A stretch of DNA of 64,000 bases, from positions 62,001 to 126,000 of the forward strand of contig RQTK01001107.1 in assembly GCA_003991915.1 (NCBI GenBank). Direction: 5' to 3'. Positions 57,721 through 64,000 of this stretch are shown here, piece after piece (the stretch's first letter is position 1; every line of letters begins with the position of its first letter). The notes under the pieces were generated by a model. That model saw only the letters and a list, made by a program, of their open reading frames with translations. It did not search any database and was not told the DNA's origin. Origin of the DNA: Elysia chlorotica (taxonomy: Eukaryota > Mollusca > Gastropoda > Plakobranchidae). The translations under genes and the position numbers were made by a program.

Positions 57721-58345
57721 AGGTTTAACGTTTCCAAAGTCCCTGGACTTGCACAGCATTGCCACACACGTCTTTGTTTTCTTTCTTTTATGGAGGCGAG
57801 AATGCTTTAAGCACCTTGCAATGTGTCCTTATCAATAATGTATACCTCTGCCCATATACTTTTCTTTCTTTATCAGAAGTAAAAAAATGAATGAACAGGG
57901 GTGGACTCGTACGTCCGATAGTCTTTAAGTAGAAATGAGGATTAAACATAGGAGGGAAAGGGGAAGGGCAATGCGATTAAGATCAGTAGGTAGAGCGTTT
58001 CCAAAGCATTTGCTTCCCTGGCATCAGAAATAAAAACCGTGATTTCAAATTGTTCATTTGTATTTAATTTTATCCATCGTATTCTATACATCAATTCGAC
58101 GACACAAACCACACTGACGTTATCGTTTATGAGAATGAAGTTTTTTTAAGTCTTTCAAACTTAACGTGACTCCCTTCAGCACAGTGAATGGTTAAGGTTA
58201 TGAGAAACCTACTTAAATTTTTTTAATGTGTTATGTATTTATTGTAGACAAAAAAATCCCAACATAACAGGTCTTTATAATTGTTGGGTTTTTTTTTAAA
58301 CGTTATCAGCATTTTAATATATGCATTTAATTTGTTCGATTTCAG
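57721..58345. other. Probable intron with tRNA-like trace
   Basis: Mostly AT-rich. 'agatcagtaggtagagcgtt' near 57977 resembles a tRNA A box but no good B box follows. It ends in the acceptor GTTCGATTTCAG. Confidence 0.45.
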
Positions 58346-58450
58346 AGTTGGCTTTAGGAGCAAATCATCCTTGAAAGACTTTTCGATAAATTTTGAGGAT
58401 CTCACATTAGGAGAGGTTTACAAGAAAGGGAGGCGTTGCAAACTCTACAA
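58346..58450 (+). CDS. Host exon (105 bp), unknown gene
   Basis: It follows acceptor TTCGATTTCAG and ends at the consensus donor CAA|GTAAGT. With one base completing the previous exon's CG, it encodes VGFRSKSSLKDF, SINFEDLTLGEVYK and KGRRCKLYK, with no stop. The reading frame is compatible only with the 70-bp exon upstream as joined, supporting both. The basic/serine-rich start and the FEDLTLGE segment suggest a cytosolic region of a larger protein. The family is not recognised. Confidence 0.7.
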
Positions 58451-59875
58451 GTAAGTCACCTGAAGATAGATTAACACCTATTAAGTCGTCGCAATTTTCA
58501 TTTTCGGTGATTTTTTGGCTTAAATTACGAACAATTTTTGATTTTTGTTTGTTTTCTTTTTTGTTTCATTTTTGTTTTGTTGTTGTTTTTTGTTCTTGTT
58601 TTTGTTTTGTTTTTTGGTTCATGCTTTTTTACGATATTAATTCAGTCAGATATCATACATAGAGTTGCAGCTTTCCTGAATTTGAAAATAGCTACACAGA
58701 CCTCCTCTACAACCATAGCACAAGCTAAGTTTTGGTGGTGTGTAGAAATAAAAAAATATGATTTTCAAACTGAATTCTGCGATAGGCCTAAAGATCTCTT
58801 AGATTCAATACTTTACTCTCATATAGTTAACACGTATTGTATATTGTACATTCGATGATTGCCTTAAAGTTATATTTTCATCCAAACTTTTCTTTTGAGA
58901 TTTCTGATTTCATTTATTCGCTTCGACTTTAAGCTTTGCATTCTGCTTTGTGAAAATTTCTACGAAAGTGCACGTTGATTATCTCTCATAAAACAAATAC
59001 GCAGATATTGGAACACGACTGAAGCAGTCCACACACAAAAAAAAACCAAGCACTAGAGATGATCGATGAGACTTATAATTACTGTCGTCTGTCTCTATAT
59101 TGGCGACTTTCAAATTATTAGGCTATGCGTGATAAAATGCTCGCTTGTCCATGACAAATTGTGTTGACATGCTCAGAACAAGAGGACTGGGTTTATTGAC
59201 ATTTTCCTGCAAACGAAAACACCAACACGCTTCTATTATTAATAGCGAAGCGACGTGGTGACTCTGAATCCCATTTTTCTCAGCCTTGGGTAGTTTTACA
59301 ACCCAGACTACGACATCTAAATACATGCTAAGTCGGCTGTCTAATTTACTTTCTCTTCGTACTAAGTCTTAATGCCCTTGATGCTGCTTTATCAAAACTG
59401 AGATTTTCACCAAGCTTCTGAGACAATAATCATCACATGATCTACGACTTCGCATCTAGAAATCTTCCCAATTGCATTTAGTTCGATACCTGAGTTTTCA
59501 TTATTAATGCTAATTCGACAGTTTACCCATTGAACTTTTTGACCACTCCCACCCAGCTCACCACATCTCCTCTTCCTCCAATTGTCCATGTCTTTTAATA
59601 CTTCTATCCTATTTTTACTTCTCAGTCGTTAAAATGTTCTCTAAACCGTCATCTTTTTATTATTGAAGATTGTTCCATCATCGAGTGTCTTCGGTGCGTG
59701 CAACATTAAGAATCAAGTCTGATTCAGAGTATGAACACTAATAACAATTTTTATGATTAAAAAAAACTATTCGAATACAGAATGGTGAGGGATCTGAAAG
59801 TCAAGATACTTTTCAGTCCAAGGAAATAAGTATTGGGATTAAGCAAAACATTGAGCATTACGCAAATTTCGTTAT

Positions 59876-59877
<2 letters not shown>
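58451..59877. other. Probable intron, nothing recognised
   Basis: T-rich and AT-rich, no element signatures. ORFs (58538-58858 plus; 59123-59326 and 59407-59589 minus) lack domains. Confidence 0.5.
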
Positions 59878-59932
<55 letters not shown>

Positions 59933-59945
59933 GGGAGAGGTAGAG
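59878..59945. repeat. (GA)n microsatellite
   Basis: GA tract with GGGA units. Confidence 0.95.
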
Positions 59946-60174
59946 GGAGGAGAGAGAAAGAGAGAGTGATGAAGAGACAGAGAGATATAGAGCGAGAGAA
60001 AAGGATGGTCACAATTCGCGAGAGCATTGAAAAGGTACTAGGAAAAAATAGGCAGAAAAGGGTTTATTACAGAAATGGATAAGAAAAAATGATTGTTTGA
60101 TCATCCTTGATACCCCATATTTAATGTCCACTAAAAGATCAGGGAAAAGTGAACAAAGAGTTTTGCTAATATTG

Positions 60175-60495
60175 TCTTCTTCGTCTTCTTCTTTAGTCGT
60201 CAGATGGATAGTTTCCCTTCTGATATAAATGTTGTGCGCCGCAGGTCCTTCAGGCTTCCGTAAAGCTTTTGTTGTAGCGGAACATGGATTGGCCAGTTGT
60301 ATGCTTGTAGTCAGCTGAGGTCTAAAAATAGATTTGTAGCTACACATCTCTTCCGAGTGTGTAGATAGTCGTTCTTACCTTGTGCATTTTCACAGGCGGG
60401 TGTGCAAATTTTGTCCCTGGTTCAAGTGAATGTGACCAGTTCTGAGTCTACATATGGTCTACATATGGTCTACTTGCTCTTTTTAGTCTCATGCA
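60175..60495 (-). mobile_element. RNase H LINE 3' end, diverged copy C
   Basis: The plus strand 'tcttcttcgtcttcttcttt', then 'gtgcgccgcaggtccttcag', then 'gcttccgtaaagcttttgt' aligns with the 3' end of LINE copies A and B (same (GAA)-type tail, same last codons). On the minus strand the C-terminal region is broken. The upstream limit near 60495 is where 'gttctgagtctacatatggt' and 'ttgctctttttagtctcatg' stop matching. Older than copies A/B. Confidence 0.7.
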
Positions 60496-60800
60496 CAGTA
60501 TGATCAATTTTATAAAACGTGAGCTGGGTACAACACGGTTCTATCAATATATAGATGGTGACGAAATCTATAAATCTTTTGCCATTTATCGTTTAATTCT
60601 AAGGATTGTATCGAATCGTTCGACATTTTATAATACAATTAGCAAAGAGTTCAAATGGAAGAAACGTATACATTTTAATCGGGTTACAATTTTCAAAGTT
60701 TATGAAACGCGCTCACTTCCAAAGCGTAAAGTGGTCGTACGCACCAAAAGCAGTTAAGCTGAGCCGAGTTAAATCCTAATTATAATAATTATACACACAC
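60496..60800. other. ORF of unknown origin (60491-60757, +)
   Basis: An 88-codon plus-strand frame reading IKRELGTTRFYQYIDGDEIY and FKWKKRIHFNRVTIFKVYE. It starts at the end of the LINE fragment. The peptide looks protein-like but no family is recognised, and no splice signals were seen. It may be a decayed transposon piece. Confidence 0.25.
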
Positions 60801-61171
60801 AAACTGGGGTCCCGTTCATACGAACGGGTTGAATACAAGTAAGCCAAGATTTTAGATTTAGATTCTATATCTAGATAGATTGCTGAAGTCCAGCGGCAGC
60901 AGTGCCATTAGAACATTCGGTAGTCAATGACGCTTTGACAAACCAAGCCTAGATCTTGTTATTATAAAAGACGATCCGGAGATTTTAAGATGGACTATTT
61001 TTATTTTTAATTATAATAAATTTATGAAAAAATAAATAAATAAAAAGGGACCAGGTAAACAAAGTATTTAGTAAGATGTAGCTTCTGTGAAATTTGCATA
61101 ATTATAGGTTGAGCCGTCTTCGAGTTTTAGCGACAGAACGCCTCGACTCTACTAAAATATATATATAGAGA
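60801..61171 (-). mobile_element. Probable non-autonomous Helitron
   Basis: On the minus strand the 5' end reads TCTCTATATATATATTTTAG (from 61171). The 3' end has a perfect hairpin CCCGTTC-gtat-GAACGGG (60831-60814), then ACCCCAG and TTTG. The layout parallels the well-bounded element at 26948-27834 (stem, GGG, CCCAG, terminal tetranucleotide). The terminal CTRR is not intact and the host A/T rule is not met at the 5' side, so the boundaries are provisional. No ORF. Confidence 0.5.
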
Positions 61172-61232
61172 AGTAAATAGATGCAATTCCGCATTAGAAC
61201 GAACCGCATTCTGGGAATCGCATTGAGTAATT

Positions 61233-61233
<1 letters not shown>

Positions 61234-61270
<37 letters not shown>
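61234..61270. repeat. (GATA)n microsatellite
   Basis: About nine GATA units. Confidence 0.95.
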
Positions 61271-61271
<1 letters not shown>

Positions 61272-61692
61272 CCCCGTTCGCACCAAAAGAGCAGTACACT
61301 GCTAGAAATGAACAGTAATAAATATTCCTGCCTTTAGTACTGCTCATAGATCTATAAATAGGGTAGTTATATATCTATGGTACTGCTCAATGATAGCAGT
61401 GCTTTCGTAATTTCTAAAAGTAGTACCTCCGAATGCTCCCACCAAACTAATTCAATCGGTTCAATACAGTTTGAGACAGCTCCAACCTTCTCTTGTAAGC
61501 CCGCACACACACAAAAAAAAACAGAAACGAGATGAACAGTGACAAATAAGTTCATAAGTTTAATCCAGGAAAAAAAACATTCTTGTAGCGAATACAGGAC
61601 AAAAACTATATGAAAAGAGACTTCTAGGGAAAGCGTTTTCAAGAAGTTACAGAAAAGATGAACTTGGCATGTGGCTTGAAATCCTCCGTCTT
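61271..61692. other. No recognised gene
   Basis: Short AT-rich stretch. Minus ORF 61367-61642 lacks a domain. Confidence 0.45.
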
Positions 61693-61864
<172 letters not shown>

Positions 61865-61938
61865 GGCCACGATGAATAGTTCCACCAGTCTGCTCTTGCA
61901 TCCCTTCTTGTCAACTGTCTCCACTGCCATGGGTTGTT

Positions 61939-61974
<36 letters not shown>

Positions 61975-62020
61975 GTTGTTGTTTTGTTTTGTTTGTTGTT
62001 TTTTTTTTTTTGGGGGGGGG

Positions 62021-62287
62021 GCGAACTTAGTCTTTGGTCTCCAGATCGGGAAGTCCGCGGTTCGAATCTCACGATCGGCAAATTTATTGTCCGATTTCGT
62101 CCCTTGTAACTGGTTGGGTCGCTGTCAGTATACTGTGGCGGGCTGAGACAGAAGTCATAGTATCCTCGCCCTGTCTCGTGTGTGGCAGCATATAAAATTA
62201 TCAGACGTTAATCTTGGGGCCCTTCCACAATATAGTCTTTATAGTGCTGACAATTGACGTTAAACCAACTCATCTCAACTCAACTTA
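62021..62287 (+). mobile_element. tRNA-derived SINE, full length
   Basis: The head has B box GGTTCGAATCTC (62059-62070). Body blocks are 'ctggttgggtcgctgtcagt', 'gctgagacagaagtcatagt', 'tcgtgtgtggcagcatata', 'ttatcagacgttaatcttgg' and 'ggcccttccacaatatagtc'. The 3' part is 'gacgttaaaccaactcatc' with CTCAA units. It is preceded by T- and G-runs. The best reference copy of the family together with 57416-57620. Confidence 0.85.
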
Positions 62288-64000
62288 CTGCCAGCAGCGA
62301 GCTAGAAGTGAGTGTTAGTGCACACTGTTCTATACTGTTTTTGTTGAGAATGCAAGCTGCCACTGAGCAGTGCACGAGCAGCCAGAGAGCTGAGTATTAG
62401 GCAGCTATCCAAGACAGCAGCTTTTGGTCCGGACAGAGCTGAGTCAGTTAGTTGATAGTCATGGGCCCTGCTCTGTTTTAGATGTTAGAACTAGAAAGCT
62501 CATCAATCAATAGAACCTGCGAACGAGCAAGTAACACGAAGCGGTGCAACATTTTCAAGTTGTGGAAAAAAATTCGCAAACGAAAAAAAAATTATTAAAA
62601 AGGGATACGGTGGGTATTTTGGAGGCTCGAGGGAAACCAGATCTGGAGAAAAATGTTGAAAAGGGCCTGAAAAATACGTAAACCTTTCCCTTTAGACGTG
62701 CCTCAAACAGGGGACAGAGCAGAGCATAGAGCTCTGCTAACAATTGCTTGATGCGTCAGTAGGCCGGGAGAAGATTGAACAACTGCTTCAAAACTTATGT
62801 CTCCAAACAAAATGGAACAACTTGCTCGTTGAGAAAATTAAATTGCCTCCTCTTTTATTGTCATCTCTTGTGCAAAGCATAGGAGTTTTGCTGCTGTCAA
62901 TAGATTACAAAAAAAATTCTCATATTCAGTGTGTTTCGACGTGGCTCTATATCATTGAAAAAAAGAAGAAAAAAAAAGAGCAAAAAGTGTGGACAAGCCA
63001 TAATTTGACTGAGGTGAGATGGTATAACATGGTACTCGGTTCGTCGTAGTGACTTTGACTATTAGAAACGCTAGCAACAATGGCATATTCTCGCAGACTG
63101 GTCGATTATTGCGTTTTGAAAGGTTAAATCAATACAAAATGCTGCGCACAAGGTTTACTCACGTATGAAGGAATCATTTTGACTATTTTCCACTACAAGC
63201 CGCGAGTTTGAAGAGCTATTCAGATTTCTTCTTTGTTCTTCGCACAACTCTTTGATCTTTTGCCTGTTGAGTCTAAAAATGGTGCCGACCCCCCCCCCCC
63301 CTTTTTTTTTTCCTGAAAATCTTTGTTAACTCTGGAGACACACTAAGTTATCAGCAAACTATTTTGTTCTTATGTTGAGATGTCACTGGTTCCTTGCTCT
63401 TGTCAGTTTGGTTTACAAAGTACCTGATTTGATGTACGTTAAATGACTAGAGTATTTTTGTATAAAATAAAACTTTGCGTTATTTTTATGATAGTCTTTC
63501 AACCCTCTCCCTGAATTACAAAGATTCAAAGTACAAAGGTACTATAAACTTTAAACTCCGAAGAGTACATTTGCATTTCTAGTATCTAGACCCGCATCAG
63601 AGATGTGGGAAGAATTGAAATTGCGTGGAGGAAGCAAGGGTGCAGTAAATAAGAACCGATTAAATTTAAAATAAAACTTTCAGGGACAAAATAAACAGAA
63701 TGAATTCTTTTTCAAAACGGTTTTAACTTGATACAACCGTTCTTTGTTATTCATCATTTTCTCTTCTTACTCTAGACCATACTCCAGTAAAAGAAAACAG
63801 TTTAGTCCTTTGTTACAACATGACTGTGCTGTTTCTTTAAAAACGTTCTACCTTAGTCCGAACATTGTTTCGTTCTTTAATCACATAGGTCTTTGTCACT
63901 AAGAAAAGAGTCCCATTTCAGCGTTTTATCTATTTCACATGATCCGTATTCATTAGTGGTCCTATTTTTGGCATGTCGTGGTACTAGATTTTATGTGAAT
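62288..64000. other. No recognised gene
   Basis: Mixed-composition DNA with CAG-rich words near 62320-62420, a plus ORF 62744-63049 of unknown meaning, a poly-C/poly-T junction at 63291-63310, and no domains or element ends. Runs to the window edge. Confidence 0.5.

Noticed and set aside
57960..58040. tRNA-like A box (TCAGTAGGTAGAGCG)
   Set aside because: No acceptable B box or pairing stems; probably an old SINE trace or chance.

Overview
This window is eukaryotic, animal-type nuclear DNA. It is AT-rich, packed with microsatellites and dominated by decayed transposable elements. It has no operons and no long host ORF except one GC-rich exon. The mix of elements (RNase H-bearing LINEs, L2/CR1-like LINEs with TTATC-type tails, Helitrons, mariner, Ty3/Gypsy, a P-element/THAP9-like relic and a tRNA-headed SINE family) and the very dense (CT)n, (TATC)n, (AGT)n and (GAT)n tracts fit a lophotrochozoan, most likely a gastropod mollusc. 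That assignment rests on recognised element types, not on a search. Two runs of N (54 and 173 bases) show a draft scaffold.

Layout. 0-0.7 kb: P-element/THAP9-like transposase relic. 3.7-4.8 kb: L2/CR1-like LINE (minus). 5.3-6.3 kb: Helitron copy A. 7.2 kb: SINE. 10.3 kb: LINE tail. 11.6-12.2 kb: LINE tail abutting Helitron copy C (minus). 17.5 kb: SINE beside a 249-bp tandem duplication. 19-20.5 kb: long (CT)n tracts and a probable 53-bp exon. 20.5-21.5 kb: second L2/CR1-like copy carrying a SINE. 22.6-26.6 kb: the longest Helitron (copy B), with two insertions, one a Harbinger-like element. 26.9-30.5 kb: an apurinic-endonuclease LINE relic split by a well-bounded non-autonomous Helitron, a (TATC)n tract and a nearly intact mariner whose end is tandemly duplicated. 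30.86-31.8 kb: GC-rich host exon. 35.7-38.9 kb: zinc-knuckle/RT/RNase H LINE. 39-41.3 kb: broken Gypsy element joined to a CR1-like RT fragment. 43.7-48.6 kb: two near-identical, same-strand copies of another RNase H LINE with large (GAA)n and (AGT)n tracts. 52.8-54.2 kb: perfect 96-bp inverted repeat ending at an assembly gap, enclosing SINE heads. 55.6-56.5 kb: another LINE RT relic. 57.1-58.5 kb: two host exons with matching splice phase around a SINE-in-SINE insertion. 60.2-61.2 kb: diverged LINE 3' end and a probable non-autonomous Helitron.

Host genes. The supported host coding sequence is limited to plus-strand exons: two phase-compatible exons at 57127-57196 and 58346-58450, the large exon at about 30860-31805, and weaker candidates at 20402-20454 and 42064-42135. 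All lie on the plus strand, so they could be exons of one long-intron gene, but nothing here proves linkage and I do not recognise the protein. The remainder is intronic or intergenic DNA rebuilt by repeated nested insertion. I found no rRNA, no true tRNA gene, no CRISPR array and no clear new defence or catalytic system. The most unusual structures are the nested element stack at 24-30 kb, the exact inverted repeat at a gap, and a hairpin of about 80 nt at 41.8 kb.
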